Part shown: piece after piece, positions 46,253 to 58,142 of the stretch
Position numbering within the stretch: position 1 is the first letter of the stretch
Layout: each line of letters opens with the position of its first letter
Assembly (NCBI RefSeq): GCF_945859685.1
Contig: NC_079149.1
Coordinates: 64,684,991-64,748,990, forward strand
Reading direction: 5' to 3'
Source: Eupeodes corollae
Lineage: Eukaryota; Arthropoda; Insecta; Diptera; Syrphidae
DNA: 64,000 nucleotides
Translations under genes and position numbers: made by a program
The notes under the pieces: generated by a model
What the model saw: only the letters and a program-made list of their open reading frames with translations
What the model was told of the DNA's origin: nothing
Databases searched by the model: none

Positions 46253-47255
46253 GGCCTGATTATGAGGTTCACTGCGGATCGTTTTCAATTCGACCTTTCA
46301 AATTCGATTCGCGTCGTATTTCCTCATTAACGATCTCGCCGCGAAGCGAAAATAGTTCTTCCTATATTCCAGTGATTTGACACTTTTGGTTTTACTATAT
46401 TAAAATTACAAAATGGAATCAATTATGGTGTATATTTATTCTGAAAGGGAGGAATTTCGATTAGAACTTGAATCCTCATTGGAGTGATATGCACCATTTG
46501 TTCGGGACGATTTGCCTCCTGGCACCCATATGAAGACACATTAATCCCAGTCTCACATGCCTTCAAATCAAGAAGGTTTATTATATCTTCTTCAAGAAGA
46601 GGAAACGCGTATTGAGTATATGTCCCACCACCTGTTCCACGGATGCATTTGCTGTTTTGACGAAGTTTTTTTCTTATGTTGTATTTGAAATCCTTCCAAA
46701 CCTTAAACAAAGCATAGCATGACAGGATTAAAACAACAAAATGTATGCATACTTTCTTCCAGCTTTCAACATTTCGAGAGTGTCCTAGGCTATTTAAAAC
46801 TTTTGAAATATTGTCACATAGTTCACTTGTTTTAGCCCGATTTTCAGGACGAAGGGCGAGTGCTCCCGTTGCAATGCCCTTATTTTTTTTTCATAAACTC
46901 GACGAGAGCCAAAAATTGATGTCAATTTGTTTGCTTGTTTTTATCGTTCCTTGAATGAATTTTAAAATTTTATATTTTATTGTGGATAAATTATAAGAAA
47001 ATTAAATTAAAGCTTACTCACATTTTTTAATTAAAATAAAAAAAGAATCCACGAAATCGAACACTGAATAATAATAAACACTCTTTAGCCTGTGAATCCG
47101 CCAAAATAAAGCTATCGTATTCAAATGTCCAACAAACACTATGACTTTTCAAATTCGCCTTCGAATTCGTTAACTAGTCGAATTCAAAACGAGGAAGGCT
47201 CTCGCAATAATTGATGGCAAACTCGCTAGTAAAACGAGAACCTCATAACAAGGCC
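46253..47255. mobile_element. Harbinger-like non-autonomous element (1 kb)
   Basis: The ends are inverted: GGCCTGATTATGAGGTTC at the left and GGCCTTGTTATGAGGTTC on the complementary strand at the right. Flanks CTA (left) and CTG (right, after one base) are near-matching 3-bp sequences, as expected for PIF/Harbinger. The only gene inside is a Myb/SANT-like protein, the accessory protein type of this superfamily; the transposase is absent. The superfamily call is an inference from these two points. Confidence 0.6.
46423..46930 (-). pseudogene. Myb/SANT-like DNA-binding protein of a Harbinger-like element
   Basis: Two exons with a 51-bp GT-AG intron (46702-46752) join SRNVESWKK to VWKDFKYNIRKKL, the conserved W-K-x-x-W-K-D-x-K core of the Myb_DNA-bind_5/MSANTD domain. 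Upstream is HQFLALVEFM, then KGIATGALALRPENRAKT. Downstream is RGTGGGTYTQ and PLLEEDIINLLDL, then a C-terminal tail ending at 46423. A 9-base A run just after EFM puts one base too many in the frame and a TGA lies just upstream, so it is formally broken, although the splice junction is intact. In active Harbinger elements such proteins carry the transposase to DNA. Confidence 0.7.
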
Positions 47256-47872
47256 ACTGATACCTTTCAATATTGACAACATTCAATGGATTCATTTCTT
47301 TATTTCAAATTATTTTGAATGTTATTTCCCATTATTGTTTTGAAAATCCTTTTCATATACAAATAAAATTGAGGGAACTCGGGACGGACAAACAATCAGT
47401 GACAATTAAATTTAGAGGAAAGAAATGGAGCTAATAAGAACGAAAATCTGTCTGAAAAATTAACTTAACTAGAATTCTTATAAAAAATCCATTTCCAGGA
47501 CATTATTCAACAAATTCTTCTGAAAGTGAAAACAAATACTCATAAGAATACAACAAACTCCGACTTGTAATAACATTTAAAACATTACTCATTTAAAATA
47601 AAAACAGCACTTATCTTTATTTTTATCAAATCCCCACAATTAATTGAATGCAAAAGTTTGTATGTAAATAAATAAATGAGCAAACCAGATAAATATTTAT
47701 TGTAGCTTAAAAATAAGTCTTCAATTTTTGTCACAAATTTCATGCTTTTCAAAATCCCTTCTTGTTTTTTTCTTTGTCATTAAAATTAATTTATTCTTAA
47801 AGTAAGACTAGATTAGACTAATTATTTAAATAAAAGAGGTACATACTTTTTGTTTCTAATATTTACTTATTT
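47256..47872. other. 3' flank of the glycosyltransferase gene
   Basis: AT-rich. An AATAAA on the minus strand at 47790-47795, about 80 bp past the stop, is a candidate polyadenylation signal. Nothing else was seen. Confidence 0.45.
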
Positions 47873-49859
47873 TCATTTTCTTGTACAACTTTTTAATTTA
47901 GATTTTTGAGTTAGAGGTGAGCTGTTGTCCTTTCCGTAGCGAGCTAGAATTTCTTTTTTAAACGATTCGAATCTTTTTCTGTTAATATTGTTCTGCTTTT
48001 CTCTCCAAGCGGGTTTCATTTTCTTCATTTGTAAGCCCCAGTGACATGTGAATACCGGGGATAAGACATGGAACGTATAACCCGCTATAAACATTTCGTA
48101 AACCTGAAAAAAAAAATAGAATAAAAACCCTTAAATATTTCATAGACATTTTCTATTTTTGCCGAGATTAAATACAGTTGAAATAAGTATTGATTCATGT
48201 AGAATCTTGACTTTTGAGAGCCTTTGAAATTAAAAAATAGGTTTGTCTTTAGTCTTTGGATTGGAACAGAACTAAACTATGACGAGACTATTAAGTTTCA
48301 TAAATCATAAAATTGAACAATTTAATACCGACTGAACTTTTGGACAATTATATACAAAGTGCTCAAAATAGTTAATGTAAAAACAATTTGTATTCGCAAT
48401 ACCAAATGTGATACACGGGCACGGAACCACGAGACCAAAAATTATGCATTACAACTGACCAACCATAAAAAAAATCGAGTGGAAAGCTCTTGGTTGATTA
48501 CAAAATAAAATAAAGAACGAATGTTTGAATTGGACAAAAAAGCTAAATTTACAAATTTTTTAAAATTCGATAAATGGATGTCAACCAAAAAAATGTAGTG
48601 TCATTTTTATATAACTATACCTGAGAATTGCGGGTAAATCCGTATCCCAAGAATCGTTCATCGTGAGCCGGAGAATCATCTTGCGCTACATAGAACGGTT
48701 CGTACAAAAACTCAAAGTTTGTTACGTTGTGACTTATAAAAGTAGCCAGATCAGATCTTGAATCCTTCTGCCATCTGCAATGAAAAAAATCGTTGAAACT
48801 GTTGAAAGATAAGTCAGAAATTTAAATATTTACCTCGAAAAATTTGTAGCATATTGATTGTAAATAAACACATTCTCATGGAATGGCCTGGCCAGATTTT
48901 TCTTTACCAGCCGGAGAAGTTCAACTTTGTCAGCTGGAAATTTGGCTCGACTATCAATTTCATAAGTTGGAATAACAAAAGCGCACATTTTCCTACAATT
49001 TGTTTCTCTCAGAAACACACTCAAGTGTGTGAAAATATCTTCACTGGGCACAATATCCACATCGGTTAAAAAAACATACTTTGTTTGGCAACCTTTCCTT
49101 GCCAGGTTTCGCAAATGATTCTGCGGATAGACGTTTCTTAATCTCCATTTTAAACTTTCAACGCTTCTAGATTTTAACATTTTGCTTAAAGTGACCTTTG
49201 GTGAGTGACAGTCAAAGCTTGTGGTGTACGCGAAATGCTTTTGGGATGTATTTAGTGGACTTGTTGATTGCGGAACAAGAACGTGAAAACTAATGTTGTC
49301 ATTGATGAAATCAAAGCATAGTCTCAAGTACGTAACATAGTTTTGTAAAATAGAAAACTCCTCATTATCGGAAACAAAAACAGCCAGGGAAATGGGACCC
49401 ATCCAATGCTTGCTGACTTGGACAATTGAATACAACCTTTCTATGGAGCTTTGAGTGGCCAAACACACTATGCTGCTGGCGGATAGCTTTGCAAATCTGT
49501 CTCCCACCAGAGCAAAGTCGAATATTTTGTACAACCTTTGATTGTCCCATCTTCCAATTTCTGAATTAATGCCACTAAAAGCCAAATTGTACGGATAAAA
49601 GACGGATACTTTGCTTTTTTTAGGAACAACTATTTCATTTGTTATTCTATCGTCTAAATTCTTTGGTGCTATCAAAGATATGTTGGGGCTTTTGTTGTGA
49701 AAATAGTTTCTCGAATTCAGGAAATGAAGTGTCCATAAAAAATTGCAAACCACAAACACCGAAACTATTCCAAAGAATGTCGATTTGAACTATAACATAA
49801 GAAACGTTTGTCTTGTTAACATTTTAAACTTTTTTATTCATATTAAAATACTTTACCAT
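47873..49859 (-). CDS. beta-1,4-glucuronyltransferase 1-like glycosyltransferase (family 49)
   Basis: Family members are Golgi type II enzymes; B4GAT1 adds glucuronic acid to the alpha-dystroglycan glycan, and insects have several paralogues, so the substrate here is unknown. Four coding pieces (49857-49859, 48834-49789, 48621-48774, 47873-48103) give 447 residues in phase. A signal anchor lies at about residues 5-22 (TFFGIVSVFVVCNFLWTL). The lumenal domain has VSVFYPYNLAFSGINSEIGRW, NVYPQNHLRNLARKG, the metal-binding DVD in YVFLTDVDIVPSEDIF (about 244-246), FVIPTYE, YEPFYVAQDDSPAHDERFLG and VYEMFIAGYTFHVLSPVF. The start codon is placed as the last three bases of the first coding exon: the exon at 49789 opens without an ATG and only ATG just before GTAAAG keeps the frame. 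The order and length fit the family. Confidence 0.88.
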
Positions 49860-50894
49860 ATTCCTTCCATCCAACGCGTTGTACGTTTTTCTTTGCAGCT
49901 ATTAATTTTTTTGTTGAATAAGGGTTGATGGCGAATACATTTCAAGGAATGGGGTTGGTAAGTGGTTAGTATAGTAGGATAGTAAAAAATTTGACCATGG
50001 TATTTGCAACGCATGTGTATTGCACACATTAAACTTAAATGAAATTAATTTCTATATCACATTTTATATTGCTTAATATTGCGATAATCCCCTTGATTTG
50101 AATTATCTAATTATTATTATCTTCATCTAAACTTGATGAAGATATTTTATGTATGTTCTATTCAACAAAATCAAAACAAATTAAAAACAATAATTTTGTT
50201 TTCAGATGTTTTACAATTTGAACCGAATGACAGCCGGAGCCGACTCGCATCTTTCAATGGAAAAAGTGACGTGATGCGTTCCAGGTTTCGAAAAATATAA
50301 TAGGGCGGGCACGTTCTTTAATAGGTTCTTTATGGTGGTCGTTTTTAGTTTTCAAAGCGGAATTATGATTTTGAAAAAAAAAGACAAATTTGATCCTCGA
50401 CTTGAAATCAGAATCGAAAACAATGGCAAGGCATTTGTATCGTAATTGTATGAAGTAATTTATTGTTTAACAAACATTTTTGTGGTTTTTTAAATGAATA
50501 ACAAAATAAACTTATAAGGACACAGTTATAGCTATTATTGGTTTGCATCATTGAAACGAATCATTGGAATTATTTTAACAAGTCGTTTATAGATATCATT
50601 GAAAACTTCACTTATTTTTGTTTATAGATTTATTTTGCAATGATTCAATAAGTAGACTTTGGTATTTTTAGGTCGTTATGAACGGCTTTCAAAATTGGAA
50701 ACTGGAATAACTTATTTATTTAAAAAATGTCACAAATCACTTTTTGCAAAAATTATCAATTTGTAAAAATTTGTATTTTGATCCTAGGTGGCTTCGACTC
50801 CAAGATTTATTTTAAGTCATCAATTTTTAGCTTTTTTAATTATTCCTTTTGTACTTTTTGGAAAAAATAATTGAATGTAATCAAAATATTACAA
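49860..50894. other. upstream of the glycosyltransferase gene
   Basis: Presumed 5' UTR directly upstream of 49860, promoter not identified. A slightly GC-richer island near 50220-50330 is unassigned. Otherwise AT-rich. Confidence 0.4.
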
Positions 50895-51186
50895 ATTGGG
50901 TGGCACAACAGTCCGTTGAGAACAAGGGCCTAGTGACTTACAACTCTCAACCATTCCAGTTTGCGAGTACTATTGTCAGGGATGGAGGAGACCTACAGTT
51001 TTAAGCCAAATCCGAACGGCTTATTTGAGAAAGCACTTTTCAGGACAAGAATTACTCTTGGAGAATTTGTAAATTCCTCGCAAGAGGCAGTACCCGTGAA
51101 CAAATTTTAGATGGCGTAGGCAGGGTTCGAACCCAAGACCTCTGGCATGACAGTCCAATACACTTACCATCATGCCACGGGTACTA
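50895..51186 (-). repeat. tRNA-derived SINE, copy 5 (most complete)
   Basis: On the minus strand: AGTACCCGTGGCATGATGGT (box A region), box B TTGGGTTCGAACCCTGCC, CACGGGTACTGCCTCTTGCG, the body AAACTGTAGGTCTCCTCC, AGTTGTAAGTCACTAGGCCC, and the end GACTGTTGTGCCACCCAATT. At 292 bp it gives the reference layout for the family in this window. The head and pol III-like boxes imply tRNA origin; the parent tRNA is not determined. Confidence 0.9.
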
Positions 51187-52789
51187 CTGGTAGTTAAAAT
51201 ATGTTGTCCTTTTAAGGTTAACAAGGCTTTGCTGATGATGGTTGTCTTTATTAGTAAACCGTTTTGAATCCAACTTTCTGGCTTGAATTCATAAATGATC
51301 TCTTGTCTGCAACTCCTAATCCATTAAACTGTATCACTGATGACATTACCTTCAGTTTTACTATTGTCTGTATTTGTATGAAAAAGTTCGCTTCTTAAAG
51401 GTCAAAAACTACGAAATTTCGCCAGGGAAGATTTTGAGAAACTTAAACTCTACACCAATGGCTACAAAAGAGAGTAATCCACAGCTCACCACATACTTTA
51501 GGCACAAACTATTTTTAGTATAACTAGTGTACTCGCTGTGTATTATCCATTCAGGTAGCTGCAGATTATCCACTCAGGTAGCTGCAGGGTTAGCTAAGAG
51601 ATTTGTTTAAAAATTATTTTACTAAAATCAAGCACGCCATGAATTACGAGCATTAATTAATCAAAACTTTATACTTATATCATACACATTCCTTATATTT
51701 TAAGCTTTATTTACACTTTAATTTTAAAATAAGGTGTTTCAAAACGTTTACTTTTCGCACGTTGAAAACAAAAGTGCCACTAAACAAAAAGCCTAGTTTT
51801 CGAATATGGACGATTAAAGATTTGGACTTACTTCAATTGTCTTATTACTTTACCAAAATATAGTATTAGTATCTTTTTGTTATATGTCATTTTAAGATTA
51901 CAAACATAAATTAAGGGTTTAAGGAAAAAAAATGGATTTTTGAAAAAGCTTTGTATAGTGCCACTTTTGTTTTCATCGTGTTTTTTATGAAGAGTTTGAA
52001 TACATAACCTAACAAAACATGAAAATTGGTTAAAAATTATTTAAAAAAAGTATCGTTTTACAGACTTTTAACAAAACATCATGCATGGATAATGTAGACT
52101 TAACATGTATATGGCCTTTTTAAACTTTAGTGCACTTCATCTACCAAAATCAGTGGATTAAAACTGCTGAACAAAAAGTTGTGTAAAAAAAAGTTGTAAA
52201 AATGTTAACTAGTAGCAGTGTCTATGTGGTTTAATAGAAACAAGCTTATAGCGTGTATTCCGCCCGATGGAGAAACATTTCCGAAACGCGTCGCAAATAA
52301 AATATTTAAAAAAATCTGTTGTAAAAGGTATTTATTTATTTTTCATAAATTACAGCTTTTGCAAGGGTGAGATCTTGGGTAGCTTCAAAGGGTTGCTCTG
52401 TTTCATAAATATTTTACAGACAATATTACGTGAATGGATTTGGAATTTGAAAGGCCTTTATAAATTCAATTTTTTTTTTCAAGAAAAAAGTTATTGGTGA
52501 TGTTAACCATAAGTCCAGTAAAACAAGGGTCTCACCTTGGAGTGCGAGATCAATTTTTAAAAAATATCTAAAACAACAAAATGAAGGAATAAACAAATTT
52601 AAAGCTCACTATATCTTATTTCACTGTTGATCTATTTTTTAGTCTTATTTAAAAGAAAGAATGCAGAACATTAAAGTTTTGAAGATGAGTATTTGACATC
52701 AAATTAAAATTTACAAATATTTACAAAGCAAACAATTACAATAATTGTTAGACAAGGTTCTGAAAATTTTGTAACAAGTACAAAATTTA
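51187..52789. other. intergenic with a small LINE RT fragment
   Basis: At about 51265-51370 the plus strand reads FINDLLSATPNPLNCITDD, resembling the region between RT motifs B and C of the jockey-like family seen at 7370. A 20-bp direct repeat (AGGTAGCTGCAG) occurs near 51553-51590. Near 52262-52293 GATGGAGAAACATTTCCGAAACGCG loosely resembles the hairpin motif at 9179. The rest shows nothing. Confidence 0.45.
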
Positions 52790-55060
52790 GATATTAAAAA
52801 AAAGTAAGGCATTTTATTCGCGTAATTAAAACAAGAGCCCTATTCAAACATTTCTGCAGGTATCTAAAGTAAGACCATTTTCTAGCTCGTTTCCTAGCAA
52901 GATGTCTCCAGTTTCGCGCTCCAAGTTGGGTGAGGTCACTTTCCACTTGTGCGCGCCACCTGATCCGCGGTCTTCCTCTACTGCACTGTCCTGTGGGTGT
53001 GTATTCGAAGACTTTCCGGGCCGGGGCATTGGTTTCCATGTGCTCTACGTGACCCAGCCATCTTAGTCGTTGGATTTTTACCCTTCTGGCTAAGTCTACG
53101 TCGCTGTACAGCCCGTACAGCTCGTCGTTCCATCTTCTCCTCGACTCCCCTTCAATGCATACGGTACCGTAGATCACACGAAGAACTTTTCTCTCGAACC
53201 GACCCAAGGAGCTATTCTGAGTTTGATCTCAGCGCAGGTGTTGTTTTCTGCGTTTACAGCGGAGCCTAGGTAGACGAAGTCCTTGACTACCTCAAAGTTA
53301 CGTCTGTCGATGGTGACGTTTTGACCAAGATGTCGGTGTTGTATGTACTTTCTTGACTACAGCATGTACTTTGTTTTGCCCTCATTTACCGTTAAACCCA
53401 TTTTTGCCGCCTCTGCCTCCATACTCACAAAAACCCCATTGACATCACGCTGAGTTCTTCCGATTATGTCAATGTCATCAGCGTATGCTAGTAATTGGAC
53501 AGACTTTTAAAAGATAGTGCCTCTAGTTTTGACGTTGAGCTCTGCACTATTCTTTCAAGTACGATGTTAAAAAAATCGCATGACAGCGCATTACCTTGTC
53601 TTAAAACTTTTTTGACATCGAAAGGTTCTGTTAAGTTGTTTCCAACCTTTATGAAGCAGCGTGAATTCTCCATGGTCATCCTGCACAAACGGACGAGTTT
53701 GCCAGGGATGCCAAAACTGGGCTCTGTACAGCTCGCCCCTGTAGATGCTGCCATATGCACCTTTGAAATCAATGAAAAGATGGTGGGTGTCGATTTGGTT
53801 TTCGTGGGTTTTTTTTCCAGGATCTGTACTGTGAATATTTGATCCACTGTGGACTTTCCTGGTCTAAAAACACACTGATAAGGACCTATCAGGTTGTTGA
53901 CGATGGTTTTAGACGTTCGCATATTACGGCAGAGAAGATTTTGTAAGCGATGTTAAGTAGATTGATTCCTCTATAGTTGATGAAGCTTAGAGGGTCATCT
54001 GTTTTTAGGATCGGGTAAACAATACTGAGGTTCCATTCATCGGGCATGCTTTCTTCCGACCATTTCTTACAGATAAGTTGGTGCATTGACTGCGGTTCCA
54101 CTATGATGTTTCCACTTTCGTCTTTGTAGCCTTCGATTCTAGGTTTATGTACCTGCTTGTTGTTTGGCTGCATTTGCCTGCCGAAATTCCTCATCAAACC
54201 AGGGGTTCCTTGTTGGAGGCTGTTTGAAACCCAGCATATCAGAGGCTGCTTCTCTGATTGCATCTTGGCAATGTTGTAGCCGTTCGACGTTGTACCTTCT
54301 CGAAGCGCCTCCCTGAAATCCGAAGTGCAACCTTGGCTACAACGAAATAGTGGTCCGAGTCCATGTTAGATCCTCGGAAAGTTCGTACGAGTACATCCTG
54401 AATCCGTTGTCGGAAGTGTTGTCGTCCAGACTGTTCTTCCTGGCCGTGATGTCTGCTTTATAGCAGTCTAGGGCCTCCGCTAATTCTTCGGTCGCACGTG
54501 GTCTGTTAAGGGACCTAACATTCCACGTGCATATCCGAAGTTAGTTGTCCTTAATTCGTTTGGGTATGTTGTCAACAGTAAATCCGTCTGCATCCGAGGC
54601 TTGCTGTTGCTTCGCAACTATGAGGCTTTTACGTGAAAACGAAGTCACCCCGATCGGCACAACACCCAACCTGGAAGCCCAGATCCTAAGTATAACTCCA
54701 AGGATGAGGAGCCGGATAAAACCGCTCCTTATAGGACTGGGCTCCGAATAAGTCAAAGAAGCCCTATATGGTGTTTACTAAGTAGTTCAACCTTATCATA
54801 CCTGTAGACGCCACCGTTGATTCCATCTAGGGAATTCCTCCGCTGCCGTCTGGATAAGGAGAGTTGCCTTAGTGGAAACACCTCTCCCCCCTTTCTCGTT
54901 TGCTGCCCCATACAACTTTCCACTGGGGTTGGAACCCAATCTCCAATTGAGGTACTAGGCACCCGATGTTCACCACGGGGAGGTGAGAGTAGGAGTTGAT
55001 AGACAGAGGTGGGTTTTGAGAAAAACCTGTGGACTTTTGAATGCACATGTCTACCATTTG
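52790..55060 (-). mobile_element. LINE with endonuclease remnant and RT, internally deleted
   Basis: The minus strand starts with a GC-rich 5' leader (55060-54760), then a start-like frame ending PKRIKDN at 54541. RICTWNVRSLNRPRATEEL is the N-terminus of the apurinic-type endonuclease; most of the endonuclease is then missing. RT follows: CKKWSEESMPDEWNLSIVYP, YRGINLLNIAYKIFSAVI, YQCVFRPGKSTVDQIF, FGIPGKLVRLCRMTMENSR, VLRQGNALSCDFFNIVLE (motif B), LLAYADDIDIIGRTQ (motif C, about 53461-53505), then GRFERKVLRVIYG, RLRWLGHVEHMETNAP and RGRPRIRWRAQVESDL. Frameshifts separate the blocks. This is the insect endonuclease-reverse transcriptase LINE type; exact clade not assigned. Confidence 0.87.
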
Positions 55061-58000
55061 AAAATCATAAGTTATTAAGTCTTTATTTGACTGTATGTAA
55101 AATTTTGAGAAAATTTATAATTTTATAATTATATAATTTTAGAACTTTTAAATAATATGTTTTTAATTAATTTTTAGTGCTGATTTCAAATCCGAACTTT
55201 GATTTTATTTTTTGCTCGAGTTTTAAAAATACTTTTTTTGTCAACATTTTTTTTAAAAATATTTTTAATACATTTCAAAAGCTTGATCTAATTCAATTGT
55301 TTAGACAACCGATTCGTTGCAAGAACAAAAGTTACTCTTATACCGGTTCACCATTTCCTGTTGAAACCCGTCTTAGCACAAATGGTTAAGCGTTTCTTTT
55401 AGAATTCTGTAAGAGAGCTTAAATCTAAGAATCTTAGAAGATTTTTCTAAGATTTTATGAAATATTATAAATATTTGAACTAAATATTGAAAAAAGGGTT
55501 TACAGATTTGGAAAACCATCACAAATCGTTATTGGCAAAAGTTAGATGTGTTTTTTGTTCGCATCTTTAAAGTTTTATATCAAAAAACTTACATGATAGA
55601 TCGATTGAAAAAAGTCAATTTGATTATACCAGAAACAAAACCTCATCGACCAGTGTAAGCGAGTGTCGCTCTCGATCTTTTGAACTGTTTGCTTTCTGCA
55701 AAAACTGCAATTTTTTAAAATTATTTTTCTTCAAAATACTCCATATTTCTTGTTGGAGCTGTTTAAATGTCCATTTCAAAGAAAACACAAAAATAAGAAT
55801 AAATAATAATGTATTTTTTATAAATAAAAGTTAATATGAAATTAAGTCCAAAAATTTAATACATTTCATGTAAAGCATATACATAATTTAATTTGAAATT
55901 TAAAATAATTTTTTAATTTCGAAAGCTCATGTTTATTATTTAATGAAGTTAATTTTTTAAAGCGTTCAAATTCTTAAAAGAATACAAACATTTCTTTCTA
56001 AAAACATGTGCTAATGTTTCAAATGCAATATTAAAATAAAGTAAAGATACAAAAGCCTTGTGCTTTAAGCTTCAGTTTTGTATCTTCACATTTTGTATGT
56101 TCAGAGTCACGATCGCTCGCGCCTTTCAAATTTCAATTCAACCTCAAAGTGTGTACACAGCGACAAAGACAAAAGTGAAACCAGTTGGTAATGGTATCTG
56201 AAAGATGCATGCGCAGTCTGCCTGGTTTTTAATTCGTATTTCGTTTCGTATTGGATTTGATTCTTGATTGTGTTGTGTGCAATTATTGAGTGACTTTTTC
56301 AACAAAAAAATAAATATACTAATCCCAGTGTATCCATACATACATTTAAATTTTGTTTTATTATTGTTTATTTAAAACAAAACAAGGATTTTGTTTAATT
56401 AAAAAAACTTTGTGCTACGATCACTCCCTTTTTCAACGGAATCAACGAAAAATCAAAACCCAAGTACCTTAACAAAAAAAAAAGAAAAAAAAGAGTATTG
56501 GCTAACCAGATCAACTTTCACAAAGTGCCTTGCCAGTGTTGTATCTTGTATTTCTGTATCTCTGTATGTATATAGAACGCGAAAATAGTGCCTACGTTGA
56601 TCAACAAAGAAAATAAACGATCTCGAACTCTATCAATATAGATACTTTGGAGCATGAATTATGGTGTAGTCTGTAGTGTTTTTACGGATAAAATTTTTAT
56701 ACATTCACATAGCTGAATGAGAGAGGTTAGTTTTATTATTTGTTAAGTTTTGCTGAAAGCATAAATTTGGGAATTGGGACTTTGGGTTTGGGACGAAAAA
56801 CATTCACATTTAGTCTCAGTGGCAGTGGTATTCTCAACTCTGGGCTCTGCTCTGGCACTGGCACACTACAGCAAGCAGTACAGCGAAATGTAGTAATAAC
56901 AACTTTTATAGCTTCGACTGAATAGTACCCCTGCCTTATGTAGTAGGTTAGGTACATAACGTCGTCGTATGTAGGTAGATAGATAGGTATAGGATTATGG
57001 TTGAAATTTAGATGAAAGTTTTTTTTGCACCACAATGGATGGATGGATGGATGGAGTATTGGAGTCGGAGTGAATAAAAAGTTGGTGTTTAAATGTGGAA
57101 ATGTGGTTCTTAAATTTATTACAGTGCATTTCTCCGAAGTTTTGTGTGTGGCAATGGCAGCTACTGGCAAAAGAGCGAGAGAGAATTGATTCAAAATTTT
57201 GTAATAAGTTTTCTGGTTTGCGTTTGGTTTATAAAAGTTTCAGAGTTAGGCATTTATAGCATAGGTACCTGGGTAGCAAAAAAAGTAAGTTGCAATAACT
57301 ACCTAGTTTTGTTATACTTTTATTGTTATTTACAGCTATGTAGGTACACTTTAAAAAATGTTAGTTGTAATGTTAAATTTTACGTGAGCTTTTATTGTTT
57401 GCTTTTTGATTAAGGAATTTTAAACAAATTTCGGGAGGGGAAGGGCACTTTTTTTTTTAATTTCAAGGTACTTAGTTAATAAAAAATAATCTGAAGGTAT
57501 GAATACAAATTGATAAAAACTTGGTACCTGCCTGACTATGTAAATTGAGCGTATTTGACCTAATAGATAATGGAGGTAGGTACTACAATTTTAACACACA
57601 TTTTTACAAGGTGAAATTAAAAAAAAAATAAGAAATAAAGAATTAAAAGCCTAACAGAGCTAACTTTTTTATTAATCTTTATTAAATGTTTTATAGATAC
57701 GCTTCATTTAAAACTATTCTTGTTTGTTCTTTTTAGTTAATAACAAATATCTTTATAAGGTAGGTTCTTATATTGTGTATGTACCTACATATTTACTTTC
57801 TAGACTATAAAACATTAAATCACTAGGAAAATTGTAGAAGTAAAATTAAGCTAAAAAAACGTGTTGATGATTGCCTAAATTTCCAGTTTAGGTTTCGAAA
57901 TTTCATAAATAGCATAGCTATGTGTGTATATACATATGTAGATATAAAACAGGGGAAGCGCGGGAGACTTGAACCTTTCGCAACATTTCACTTAGTTCAC

Positions 58001-58142
58001 ACGTAAACTCAATGAGGTTGATAGAGGTTTACATGTAAAGTAGTATTTGTAAAATGTCATTAGCAAAAATATCTGGAATCGAAATTTTATTGTAAATAAA
58101 TGACATACAAATATCTATTTACTGAATATAATTAAAAGAATA
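55061..58142. other. gene-poor region, no coding feature supported
   Basis: AT-rich. Around 56100-56330 the GC content rises slightly and the sequence could be a promoter or 5' UTR of a gene extending right, but there is no evidence beyond composition. The long minus frame at 56736-57194 has low-complexity composition and no domain. A (TGGA)n microsatellite lies at 57034-57055. Confidence 0.4.
57034..57055. repeat. (ATGG)n microsatellite
   Basis: About five and a half perfect ATGG units. Confidence 0.9.

Noticed and set aside
13976..51186. tRNA genes at the SINE heads
   Set aside because: Box A/B-like sequences occur, but the heads cannot fold into a standard cloverleaf by eye and continue into a shared 200-bp body, as in SINEs.
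56736..57194. 152-residue minus-strand frame
   Set aside because: Low-complexity, proline-rich translation including an ATGG microsatellite; no recognised domain or gene structure.
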